A stretch of DNA of 64,000 nucleotides from Panagrolaimus kolymaensis (Eukaryota > Nematoda > Chromadorea > Rhabditida > Panagrolaimidae): contig JAJQJQ010000042.1 of assembly GCA_028622995.1 (NCBI GenBank), forward strand, positions 186,001 to 250,000, in the 5' to 3' direction. Positions 10,488 to 28,628 of the stretch are shown piece by piece (the first letter of the stretch is position 1; each line of letters opens with the position of its first letter). The position numbers and the translations under genes are program-made. The notes under the pieces were generated by a model that was not told the DNA's origin, ran no database searches, and saw nothing but the letters and a program-made list of their open reading frames with translations.

Positions 10488-11957
10488 ATAAATTATTTTA
10501 TTATTGTTAACATTTTTTAACTTTTTTTTCTTGGTTACTATTTTGTGATTTTCATTTATGTTATATACCAATAAAATATTATATATATCCCTTACCGTAT
10601 TATTTTTTTTGAAGAAAAGTTTTTGTTTTTCTTTTAAATCCATTTTCTCTCTCCTTTCATTTTTCGGGATTAAGCTTTCTTTACCCATGTTTGAAAGAAA
10701 GCTAACCAAAAAAAAATTGCAAAGAAAATGAAGATGGATTTTTGAAAGTCAAGCTTGCTTATCCTTCCATTTTTTTCTTGGTTAGAGTGAACAAAAAATG
10801 ATGAGAAAAAAAAGATTCCCCTCGGGGAATCACCGCCACCAATGCTGAACAGTGACAATTTTCTCACATGAGTAGCCGTTATTATCTTTTTTTTGAAGCT
10901 CGGTAAATCCAGAGAAAAAAAAGTAAAAAAGACGGAAGAAGAAATGAAACTAAAAAAATAATGGAAAACTTTAAGCCTTATATTAGCTTCCAAAAAAACT
11001 TAATCTTAGTCTTGACATTGAAAAATATACATTATTTTAATTTACAAAGTAAAGAAAACAAAATTTGGCAAAGGAGAAAAAGACACAGTAATCCAGCGTT
11101 GTGAAGATTAAAAGAATTTGATAATTAAGTCTTAAAAAATTATTTGTTTTCTCGTTTCTTTTAGTTTCAAAAAAATGGAAGAAAAAATTGTAAAAAAAGC
11201 TGTAATTGAAAAATATCCAACAAAAGATTCACATAGTTTTTTTAAACTTAAAATTTCTGCTCCAGTAATCTAGATCGGATACCAATAGAAAAACAAAGGT
11301 TTTCTAGGTATTTTTTTAGCTACAGTATACTTTTATTTTACTTTTTATGATTCTCGCCCAAAATTCGATTGATACAAAAATTTTTAAAAGCGGCAAAATT
11401 AAGGAATCAAAAAAAGAAAATTAAAAAGTTATCTGACCTTTTTTGACCTTTCTTTTCTTTATTTTGGGTTTGACACTTTTTTGCATATTCTTGCAATTCT
11501 TTTTTATTATTATTATTTCATGACGTAATTGGATAAAATAATTGACTCCTCTCTTTCTTTCACACAAATATTAACCCGAAAAACTCCAATCATTCTTTTG
11601 TCTTTTTTGTGTCCTTTTTTGCTTTTAATTATTTTTGTTGCTTCTACGCTCTTTTTTTTTTGATTTCCATAATGAAAAGAAAAATATGAAAGAAATGAAA
11701 AGCTTGTATTCAATTTGTGTTCAAACAAAACAAGCCATCTCTCATTTTAATTCTTTTGATGATTGAGTTGCTTGTTCGCCTCTACTTGTCTCCGATCAAC
11801 ACTAGCGCGACGAATTCGCCGGCCACCTATTGCGTTAAATGTATCCGATCGCAAAAGGATTTGCCGCTCATTTTTGAAAAGAAAATTACGGTCTCTTCTT
11901 TTTTGAGTGTCTTTATATAAATTCCGTTAAACCTGCACACAAGAAAAAAAAAAGATT
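10488..11957. other. Gene-free AT-rich region
   Basis: No coding exon supported. It contains a short perfect hairpin at 10814-10831 (8-bp arms, 2-base loop) and one CTACAGTA motif at 11330-11337. Otherwise it is A/T-run sequence. Confidence 0.5.
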
Positions 11958-11969
11958 GTGGTGAACAGG

Positions 11970-12082
11970 GTTTGGCGGAATTCCGCTTCCGCATTCCGCT
12001 TTTGCGGAATTCCGCATGTTTTTGGACTTCCGCAAATTCCGCGGAATTCCGCAAAATTTTGCGGAATTCGAAAGCGGAATTA
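11970..12082. repeat. Left subterminal TTCCGC/GCGGAA array
   Basis: Dense hexamer array in both orientations just inside the left end of the hAT-type element. The G+C content contrasts sharply with the surrounding DNA. Confidence 0.85.
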
Positions 12083-12984
12083 AACAAATTTTAAAAAATA
12101 TTTAACAAAAACTTTTACATTTTTTTGCGGGAGTTTGATAATAAAAAAATTCTGCGATCAAATGCCCAAAGAAGGCTTTAAAAATAATAAAAGTGTAAAC
12201 ACTTTTACACTGGGAAATCAAATTTTATTTCAGTACATTGTAACGAATGAAATCAGTAGGGTAAGACAAACTTAAATTAAAAATATGTTCTTCTTTATTT
12301 TTGCGTACATGGAGAATATTTTACTTTTCTTTCATTTTTGATTTTTTTATTGCGCATTCGAAATAAGTTAGTTTCTTACAAAATGTTTTTTGGTTCTTTT
12401 TGAAACTAATTTTGCAATCAAAAATAGCTGAAATAAATCGTTTGACATTCTTTAAAATTTCAAAAGTGGGATATTTATGTTAAAATTGGTATAAATAATG
12501 ATGATATTTATAGATGGTTAAAAGATTTAGGAATTCTTAATATTGTAAAAATAGAAATAGTTTTGATTGTGAAAGCGCGACATGCTTTTAGATGTAAAAA
12601 CAAACCTTTTTGGTGCTATAAGAAAAAATATTGTGGCTAAACTTATGCTCAGTTCATTAATACATTATCTTTGCATGCTACCCATATTAAAGAAATTTTT
12701 TAATCAAAATTTATCTTTTTCCTGGCAACATTAAAGTAAAGAAGCTCTTTATCGCACTTGTTTACTCTAAAGTCCCCATTTTCCAAGGTCAAAATTTGTA
12801 TTAATAAAGCATGCAACAGTCTCAAAGAATCTTTTAGCTTTTGATTATCGTCATATAGAAAAAATAAAATTTATCCACTTTGGATACAAAGGCTTTGATA
12901 CAGACACATACAATATTAAAATCGTTACCGTGGACTATAATGGAAAAAAAATGTATGTATAATAACAAAAAAATTTTTTTTGGT

Positions 12985-13117
12985 AATTCCGCTTCCGCAT
13001 TCCGCTTTTGCGGAATTCCGCCTTTTTTTTACTTCCGCTTCCGCTTCCGCTTTTGCGGAAGTGAATTTTATAATTCCGCCTTCCGCGGAAGCGGAATTTT
13101 TTTCAATTCCGCCAAAC
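12985..13117. repeat. Right subterminal TTCCGC/GCGGAA array
   Basis: Counterpart of the left array, partly its inverted copy, with runs of consecutive TTCCGC units near 13034-13055. Confidence 0.85.
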
Positions 13118-13129
13118 CCTGGTGGTGAA

Positions 13130-16100
13130 CGAACATCAAAAGTCAAAGAAAAAAAAAGAATCAAATTTCGCGCACAAAATAAAAAAATACATCGAGGATG
13201 GTGAATTACGGTTTTTCTTTTAACTTAAAGAATTTCTGAATTTAAAGAATTTTCAAAATTCTGAAAATTCTCACACTTATTATTTTTAAATCTAGAAATA
13301 ATTCTTTTGCATTTTTTATTCAAAAATTTTGCTCATAGAAAATGAAGTTTTTTGAAGTCGAATACTCTCCCTTTTTTGGCTTTTCTTTTTTTGGCCGACC
13401 CATTTCAATGCCATAATTTTTTTTACTGCTTTCAAAACCAATGTTTTTTTAAGTGTTAATCACGTTTTTTGCTCGCTGATTTTTGTTTTGATTAATGGCA
13501 TAAAAAAATCTCAAAGCATAAAAAAGTTTTAACCGCTGTTTTGAGTTATTTTCAAATAAAAAAAAAGCGGAGCCAACAATGCAAGGCAAAAAAACTTACT
13601 CAACTTTAACAACAAAAAAATCTAATAATTTTTTCTTTTTCTTCTGAAAAATATTTTTTTTATTATTCCTTTGAGACAATATTTTATGAAGCTATGACTA
13701 TGATTAGAAAATGGAAGAAAACAGAAAAAAGCTTCGGTTTTTACTTAAAATTTTGGGAACAAAATTATATTTTAAATTTAATCCACCCAATCGTATAAAT
13801 TTTTTTTCTACAATAATCACAGTTAATAAAATAAAAAATATAATTTATGTTAGATGAAAAAAAAGCATTCAAACAATAAAAATAAAAATAATAACAGAAA
13901 TTTGAGACGCAACGAGTGAATTGTTCTTATTAGTCTTGCTTGACCTTACACAATTGAATTTTCAATATTAACCAAAACTTTTGGTCAAATAACGGAGGAT
14001 CAATTATTTTTAAAAAACAATACGGTGGATAGAAGATTGCTGGTTGGATGGTCCAAGTCATCTTTTTTTTTTGAGATGCTATAGACCACCAGGAGAAAAA
14101 AAATCATCGAAGAAAAAGAAAAGAAAAAATCATCGAACCCAGCAACAACAACAATGATTACACACACTTCTTTCTTTTTTGCTTCTGTGCCAAAAAATTA
14201 TTATTATTAAAAGAAAAAATCCGAAAACTGATCCATCATAGTTTTCTTTTGTCTTTTGTTTTTGTTGCCAAAATTCAAGAATAAATAAAAAATAGAAAAG
14301 GAAAAGAAAGCAATTGCTCATCCTTCTTCCTTCAATTTTTTTATATTATTATTTTTATTTATCCGAAAGAGTCAATTGAATTTAAAAGTGCCAGTAATTA
14401 TTGGTAATTGAAAGACACACTATCGCTAGACAAAAAAAAATTGAGGATGAGGAAGTAAAAGTGAAAAGAAGCGCGTAAAATATCCGCAAAATAAAAAACA
14501 AAAAACGATGAGGGAAAAAAAGCAGATGCAAAGAAAAAAAAGAAAAAAGAGGATACTTTTGTGCCTTTAAAAATACAAACAAAAAAGAAGAAATGTGAGG
14601 CAAAAAATACAAATAAAATGAAAGGAGGATCTGAAAAATCAGTTTTTTTTTTGAGAGAGGATTCTTTTTGAAATCGGTGACGAGAAAAATTATCGGATAT
14701 TTTTAGTTTATTAAATTTTTAAACAAAGCTTTGAGATTGATGGGAAAAAATGGATAAGAATTTTTTGTATATTTTTTTTGGAATCAGCTATCTTGAATTC
14801 TTTTTTTTGTGGATTTTTTAAAACTATTTATGAAGTTTCGCCTCAATTTTTCTGACATTTTGCGCATCAAAAGTTTTTTCCCGCAATGTAGAATTCAAAG
14901 GTTAATAAGTTTAACCAAAAATTTTGCCGCAACAAAAAACTAATGTTTTTCAACACAGAAAAAGAGAAAGAAATGATTTTCCTTGTTATTTTGTGATTTT
15001 TTGATTTTTCGAAGCGCAACAGCCAACAAAAAACTACAACAACAACAGATTGGCTTTGCTTTTTCTTGCCGCCGCCACTGCTTGCTTCTTCACCGATAGA
15101 TGAATATTTTTTGGGTACCATCTGTCGCTATTTTGCTTTATTTTTGTAATAACACAAAAAAAATGAAATGAAATCGAGAGAAGAGAAAAAGAAATGTCAC
15201 GCTAACTAACACACAAAAAAACTATGTATGTATTTAAAACCCGGAGATTTGTCTTTCTAAGATTTTGTATTTCTTTAATATATCATAAATGAAAGAGAGA
15301 AAAAATATACAAAACAGATTTTTTTCTTCGTGGTGGTGGTTACACACTTTTTTTCTCTATGGTATTTTTATTTTTAAAATAAAGCGATGAAGAAGCAAGC
15401 GACTGACTGTTATTCTTCTTTTCTTTTCTTTTTTTACTTCCACATCTGTTATATTTTTTGGCTGTTTTCTAATGATCAAATAGCTGCCGTTTATTATTTT
15501 TTTTATTATTAAGCACTGTAAAATTAGTCATTGATTTAAGGACATAGTTTTTAACAAATTTTCGATCAAATTCTGAATCCTCAAAAAAAAGATTGTCAAA
15601 TTTGAATTTATTTTTCCATGAAATTCAATATTTTAATAAATACTATTTAAGCAAAAAGTATTCCAAAATATTTAAACCATTAAGTGCTTGCTTGGTGTTC
15701 CAACCAGGTGTCGAAGCAGCAAAAAAAGCGGTAAACTAAAAAAGGAACTAAAACAAAATAAAAGTCAGGCATGTTTGCTGCTACTTTGCCACTTGAACTT
15801 TTTTGCTTTGCTGTAGCTTGTTGAAACTTAATCGAAGCGAGTGCCAATTCTTTGAAGAGCAGCAGCATCGTTTTATTTTTCTCATCGAAATTATTAAAGC
15901 ACTTTTTTGGGGTGGCAAATCAAAAAATTTCTTTTTTATATTAAAATAATATCGTAGGATTTTAATGTTGACTTTTTTAAAGAGTTCTTAACCCGATTTT
16001 GCTGCTACTGTATATTTTAAAAAAATCTACTCATAAACCATTCAAAATTTTAATTTTTTTTGATTTTAAAAAATTTTCTGTTTTTTTCTTGCAAATCACA

Positions 16101-16769
16101 GTAATTTTTTTAAGGCTAAAACACTTTTTTTCTGACAGCTTTCGCTTATTACAATTATTAATTTTTTTTTAAGTTATTAAAATTTGTTTTTGATATTCCA
16201 TAATTTTTTTGCCATCCAAAAAAAAATTTGTTTCGTGTTTTATTTTTATTGACGACTTAAAAATGGCAATTTATCATATATTTTTTCCTTCTTCATTTTT
16301 CATCAACGTCGTGGCCACTATTTTTCTATGAAATCGTTTTTTATTTTATTTTTAAAAAAAATTTTATATTCTAACAAAATTTGACACCTTTGAAAAAATA
16401 TAAAAAATAAATTTTTTCTATCTCGATGCTTCTTTCCTTTTTCGCTGCTTTCATTTTTTTTATTTCAAAAGGCGGAGTTTTTTTCTTCTTCTTTTTTCAG
16501 CTGAGATATAAACCAATCAAAGTTACGTCGACGACATTGGCACCAAAAAAAAGAAGGGAAGAAAGAAAAAATGTAGGCGGAGTCAATATTTTTGAATTCC
16601 GTGCAACAACAGAAGCTAAAGGGACTCTCGGCAGCAGCTTGGACGGCAAAAAAAAATATTATACAAGCTTGGACTTCTGTTTTTGGGATTTCATATTTTT
16701 TTTGCTTTCTGTCGACTCACATTTTTAAATTTTAAAAATTTTGAAATTACTATACCCAATTTTGAAGCC
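13130..16769. other. Gene-free region upstream of the pag-3-like gene
   Basis: About 3.6 kb of A/T-run sequence with scattered small open frames that are all low-complexity Phe/Lys/Ser. No supported exon. It probably holds distal regulatory DNA for the zinc-finger gene that starts at 16770. Confidence 0.45.
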
Positions 16770-23416
<6,647 letters not shown>

Positions 23417-25313
23417 TTTTTAATTTTTTTAGAAATTTGAAAATTTGTTTTAAAAATTACACATACCAAACTATTTTTGTTGTTATATTTTTATAATGAT
23501 AGTAACTAAAAATTTTAATTTATTGTTTAAAAAAAATTACTATTTTTATAACAATAATTATACTTTGAGATTTATTGTCGAAAAATAGTTACTCTTTTTT
23601 TTTTTGCCGTAATTTTTAAAGCATTTTTATACTCTCTCAAAAGTACTTATCAATTTTTTTTCTTTATAAATCTCAAAAGAATAATTCCGGTGTTTTTAAT
23701 TCCATTTTATTTTTTTTGTTGTGCAATTTTTTTCTCTCTCTTCGTTTCCATTTTTTGCTTCGTTAAAATATTAACTTTTCAATTAATAAATATTTTTTTG
23801 TGCTAAAGAAAAAATAAAATAAAGCTTTATCTCCTATAAAAAAAATTTCCATCTTCATTTTTTTAGTTACATTTTTAAACTCTTATTTTTTTGTGAGGTT
23901 GAAAAAAATTTAGATATGCATCGAGTTTGTGCGTGAGTGGAGGAGTTTGGTTTTTTTCTTATTCTCGAAAATGTCTCTTCTTTTTCGAAGCCTGATGCTT
24001 TTGGAATAATAATTCTTTTCTCTTTCTTTTTTTTCTTCCATTCCGTGCAATGTGATTACCCGACTTTCAAAAAAAGATATAGCTTCCAATGGCGTTGCAA
24101 AGAAAGAAAGCTTCGGTGTAAACTTATTTTTTTTCTTATTTTTTTTTATAAAAAATGCGCAAAAATGGCTTTTTTATTTTTATTTTTCTCATCCATAAAT
24201 ATTCGAAAAGAAGAAACCACAATCCAAGCAAGCGACAGTCAAAGACGACAAAGAAGAGGAAAAAATTGGGTAAAGCATATTGTGGGATGTCACCGGGGGA
24301 TTTGCTGCTTATATTATTTTCTTAAATAAGAAAAAGTAAAAAAAGAAAGTCAAGGAAAAAAAGAAGATGCCATTGGTGTGGTTGTGGTCATTGTTGGTTA
24401 ATTTCTAGTTAAAAAAAATTGTGGATGAGAGGAACAAAAGATGATTTTGGAATTCCCTGTCGCAGTCTTCAAGTTTTTTTTATGGCCCACAGCCAAAAAC
24501 CAAATGACATCCCAATTATGTATTTTTTACAGTGTCGAATTTTAAGTCAGTCTAAAAAACATAGAAGCCAAGAGAGACCAGAGACAAAAAAAGGAACCAA
24601 TGCATTCATTAAAAAAAAGGAGAGATGGAAGATATATAGAAAAATGAATGAAATAAAAAAGCAATGAAAAAATGCTACAGAAAAAAAGATTACGGTAACA
24701 TAAAAAAGTGACTAAAAAAATGAATAATAAGTTTTCTTTATTTTTTGAAATTTTGATTCTGTTACAACTGCTTTGGTTATTTTTTATCCGTTTTGCTTTC
24801 TTAAATTTTTATGTGGCTCAGATTAATTAAAAATTTAATCCTGTCTTCTCTTTTTTTCTCCAAGTAAGTTTTACTTTGCATTCTTTTCTTTTTTTCCTTT
24901 TTCATTTGGCAGGCATGTCATCAGTCGTCGTCCCGTCGTTGGGTTGTCGATTGAGAGAAAGGTTTGTTGTGAATGATGCTCCTATTTTTCTCCTTTTTTA
25001 GTTGAAACAAAAGAAAAGAGCAAAGTAACAAAAAAAGAAAGAGAAGAGTTTTTAATCGGAAATTCATGTCATCGTCGCCGTCCAACCAAAGAAAAAAAAT
25101 ATGGCAAAAACATGAAACGCAAGCAAGGGAGTCAAAAAGTTAAAAAGAAGCAAAAAATTGAGGGATTTAATTATTTTTATTTTTGTTTAATGTTCGCGTC
25201 AAAAAATGCGTTAAATCAAAAAACTCATTTGTCTATTATTTTTTTTAGCAGTGGCACGAAACTAAAAAATGAAACATTAAAAGTTTTATAAATGGATTTT
25301 TTCATGCTTTTTA
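23417..25313. other. Gene-free 3' flank of the pag-3-like gene
   Basis: AT-rich sequence with low-complexity open frames only. No supported gene. Confidence 0.45.
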
Positions 25314-25559
25314 AAGGGAGTGTCCCAAACGATGAGAAAACCCTTACAGCGGGTGTTCCTAGCCCGAAAGTTTTTCTTCACTGTCTCAAAGTCTAACAAA
25401 GTTTTACAAAGTTTTTTCAAAAGTTTACGAAATTTTCTCTAAATGCTACAAAAAGCTACAAAAATTCGTAGCACTTTGTAAGCTTTTGAGACAATGAAAC
25501 TTTCGGGCTAGGAACACCCGTCGTAGTAAAATTATTCTCATCGTTTGGGACACTCCCTT
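25314..25559. mobile_element. Foldback/MITE-type element with long imperfect terminal inverted repeats
   Basis: The two halves are near-complementary over about 80 bp. The outermost 25 bp (AAGGGAGTGTCCCAAACGAT and on) are repeated inverted at 25535-25559. A second inner block (GGGTGTTCCTAGCCCGAAAG) is also inverted on the other side. The flanking bases are TA on each side (25312-25313, 25560-25561), which fits a Tc1/mariner-type target, but the ends lie in TTTAAA and TTAA cannot be excluded. At 246 bp with no coding capacity, it fits a non-autonomous element that would fold into a long hairpin. Confidence 0.8.
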
Positions 25560-25561
25560 TA

Positions 25562-27188
25562 AAAAAACATTGATGATGGATGGCTGAAAATCATCAAGCA
25601 AGTAATAGTTTCAAATTAATATTTTGGCTCACCAAAAAAATGTAAAATGTTTTAAAAAAGTATTAAAAAATAAGCAATCCATGGGCTTTTTGAAATTTTT
25701 TTCACAAATCTCTAAGACATCTTAAAATGCATCCATAATTAAATTTTTCATTGATAAAGTTAGCAAACAGAAAAAGAAAAAAAAACAATCTCAAAATCTT
25801 TACAACAAAAAAAGAAGAAAAGATTGCTTTTTTTGAAATCTGTATTTTCTTTGCAAAAAAAAACGAGAGAGACTTTCTGCGATGAGACAAAGCTGCTGCG
25901 ATTTATTCAATCTTTTTTTTTCATTGCGTCATTTGGGAAATCATTTATTTCGTGTTTTAAATCTTTCTTTTTTTTTGAATCAAATTTTCCAACCAATCTA
26001 AAACATTTTTTTCTAAACTTCATAATCAAATTTTATTAGGCAAGTAAATATTTAATTCCAAACCAAAGTTACTATTACTTATTTTTCGAAAAGCCTTTCA
26101 ATCAAAAATTTATAAAAGCAAAAATAAAAAATATTTTGTAGGATTTATTCAAGCATAACCTTTTTTTCATTTTCGCCGAAGCTACTGCTAGGAAAAATAA
26201 CAACTTTGACTGAACGAATATATTTAAGTTTTTAAAAAAAAGTAATCTTTCAAGCTTTTTTCAAAACTTTAAAAAATTATTGAAAACAAGAAAATTTGTC
26301 TCTCGTAATGCATCATTTAGTTCCTTGGTGGGGTTGCAAAAATAAAAATTAGAAAAAGCAGACGATTTATGAGGCAACAAAAAAAATATTTTATTACTGA
26401 TTAATTATTTTTGCTTTGGCTTTTTTTTGTAAAAAATCATAAAACTGCGATGTCAAAAAAAGGAAAGAGAAAGAAAATTAAAATCTCGCGTGTTTCATTC
26501 TTTCTTCATTTTTATGTTGGCAAATTAATATGCAAAAAAAGAAAATTAGTGAAGATGATGGGAAAAAAATAAAAAAAACCCTAGCGAGAGAAAGAAGAAA
26601 ATGATGGAATGATGAGACGGGACTAAAAAAAGCTGTTGCTTGCTCTTGCTGTTGTTGGCTCATAACCACCACCCGTTGCGTTGCGCAACTGTCATTTTTC
26701 ATTTAAGTTAAATCTTTCATTTTTATAAACTAAAAATGTTGAGCAAAAAAACAATAATAAAAAAAGAAAAAAAGAAAAATGGTTGAGTTGATTAACATAA
26801 GTCCATATCAAATCTTTTTTTTTAAATGCTTTATTTTCAAATCTAATTAATGTTTGTAAGTTGTTGTTTTCCATTATTACACTTGGGGTTTCCTATTTTA
26901 TTCATACTAACATATTTATCGGCAGCAATTTGCGCCGTCATTATAATTATTAAAGCAAGCCTCTTCATTTTGAGATTAATTAGCCATTTTTTTATCTGGC
27001 TCGATGGAGGAATATTTTATTAGAAAATTGTTGGTTTTTCTTTTTTCTTTCAAGTTTTTTGAGATGTTTTGAATGAGAAAATATTGAAAAAATAAAAATA
27101 AAACAAGATTTATTCATTTTTTAAGCTTCAAAAAATTCAACAAAAAATTATATTTAAAAAAAACAATAACAAATATTTTGGGTCTTTT
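25562..27188. other. Gene-free AT-rich region
   Basis: No supported exon. The far end is the 3' flank of the MRT4 gene. Confidence 0.45.
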
Positions 27189-28075
27189 TTATTTCAACAA
27201 ATCCATGCCTTCCTTTGCATTCCAATGAGCCAAAAGTTTCACTTCAAAATTGGATAATTTGTGGCCCAATAATTTCAAGATTTTAGCTTGATCGGGTGTC
27301 AATGTATCGCCTGCTTTGCATACACTGAAATCTTCAATAAGTGAAACTTCTCCCTTTTCTAATTTCGCTGGCATTCCAAGTTTACGAAGTTGGGGTTCAA
27401 TGGAAAAAGAAAATTCAGGCAATGGACCATGTTCAAGCGAAATATCCACATCCACTTCTTGTCCAGCTCGAGCATAATCAATTTTAGAAAAATCATTAAA
27501 AAATCTAAAATTTTGTGTTTAAAAAATATTTGAAGCTTCTGTAATAAAAAAAATCTTACTTAATAACCTTCTTTTTAGTTTCATTTGTAAACATTAAACC
27601 ACATTGGCCTTTAAGAAGGTGGCTAACTTTATGTAAGCCTTCTGCTTTTTCTGTGGCTACATCGCGTCCAAGTGCAAAAGCCATTAAAGTATTTTTACCA
27701 AAAAAGAATCTCGAATTTCCTTTAAATTTTTGTCGAATCTAAAAACCAAAAATTGGTTAATATGTTTAGAAATTAAGGCTTTTAGGAACTAACCTCAGTC
27801 ATTTTTGTTGATCTCATGAAACCAATGGAATATACAAAAATATTTTTATATTCTCCTAAAGCCTCTTGAATTTGATTGATAATGGTTTTCTTATTTTCTT
27901 TTGTTCTCTTTTTAACTTTTGAAAGGGCAACTAAAAAACAAATTATTAAAATTACATACATGGAACTTTTCAAATGGAATATAGTCATGGAAGCAAGCTT
28001 GCTGGGGAAAACCTTTAGGCATAGCAACAACAAAAAAAATCACTTACTTTCTTTATCACGTCTGGATTTGGGCAT
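27189..28075 (-). CDS. mrto4: MRT4/MRTO4 ribosome assembly factor (P0-like)
   Basis: Minus-strand exons 28048-28075, 27794-27930, 27560-27738 and 27189-27504 give about 219 residues, the usual length of this family. The N terminus MPKSRRDKE followed by ALSKVKKRTKENKK, and later blocks FFFGKNTLMAFALGRD, GLMFTNET, DYARAGQEVD, MPAKLEKGEV and AGDTLTPDQAKILKLLGHKL, match human MRTO4 and yeast Mrt4. Mrt4 is a nucleolar paralogue of ribosomal stalk protein P0. It occupies the P0 site on pre-60S particles and is released during late maturation. The tail after FEVKLLAHWN is short, without the acidic P0 stalk-binding extension, as expected for Mrt4 rather than P0 itself. Confidence 0.95.
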
Positions 28076-28628
28076 GGCTACTTAGTTATTGGAGAAATAA
28101 AGTTCAAATTCAAAACAAAATACTTTCCAGCTATTCAATATATAGCTAGAGAAAAAGAAATTAGTGAAGAAAAAATAATAGAAAAAATGGGAGGTTTACT
28201 TGTCAAAGAAAAAATAATGAAACGCATAATCAGGAACTTTCGTGGTGATGGAAAAATTAGGCGTTGCGCAAAAACGATTGTTCATACATACTTATGTCCT
28301 TAGTGAAAAAAGGCCATAGTTAAAGGAAAGATACTTTTCACCAATAAACTTTATGAAAATCAAAGAATTTGTTACAAAAATGATACATAGCTTAAATTCA
28401 ATATGAACATCATTCATTGCCATTGGCAATGATATTGTCATCTATGACTGCAAAATTGTAAGAAAAAAATGAATATGTACATGCAAAAGTATGAAACAAT
28501 CAAAAAAACTACTAACTTGATTCAAAAAGTTTATTCACAAAAGCAACATACATACAAATAATATACATAACATTATTCAAAATAATACAAAGTTATTAAT
28601 CCTAACAAAAACAATATGAAAATTACAT
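28076..28628. other. Intergenic spacer between MRT4 and the acyl-CoA ligase
   Basis: About 550 bp, AT-rich. Both neighbours are read leftward, so it contains the promoter or trans-splice region of MRT4 and the 3' end of the ligase gene. Nothing else seen. Confidence 0.5.

Larger units (their letters stand above)
11966..13121. mobile_element. hAT-superfamily DNA transposon, apparently non-autonomous
   Basis: The element starts CAGGGTTTGGCGGAATT and ends with the exact reverse complement, a 17-bp terminal inverted repeat. It is flanked by the 8-bp direct repeat GTGGTGAA (11958-11965 and 13122-13129). An 8-bp target duplication with CAGGG-type ends is characteristic of hAT elements. Both subterminal regions (about 11972-12080 and 12985-13115) are packed with TTCCGC/GCGGAA hexamers, about 12 and 14 copies by eye, in both orientations and often back to back as GCGGAATTCCGC. 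Such arrays serve as transposase-binding sites in hAT elements. The roughly 900-bp interior is AT-rich and I see no intact transposase frame, so it is probably an internally deleted or decayed copy. The target copies match perfectly. Confidence 0.9.

Noticed and set aside
10814..10831. Short GC-rich hairpin as a terminator or RNA gene
   Set aside because: Only 8-bp arms, isolated in A/T-rich spacer and not near a gene end in a way that matters in a eukaryote.
13000..13200. Open frames through the TTCCGC array (repeating SAFAEF-like peptides)
   Set aside because: They are translations of the repetitive transposon ends, open on both strands, with no independent coding signal.
25312..25561. piggyBac-type interpretation of the foldback element (TTAA target)
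   Set aside because: TTAA is possible because the ends sit in TTTAAA, but the inner ends then start AGGG rather than the CC(C/T) typical of piggyBac; TA is the simpler reading.
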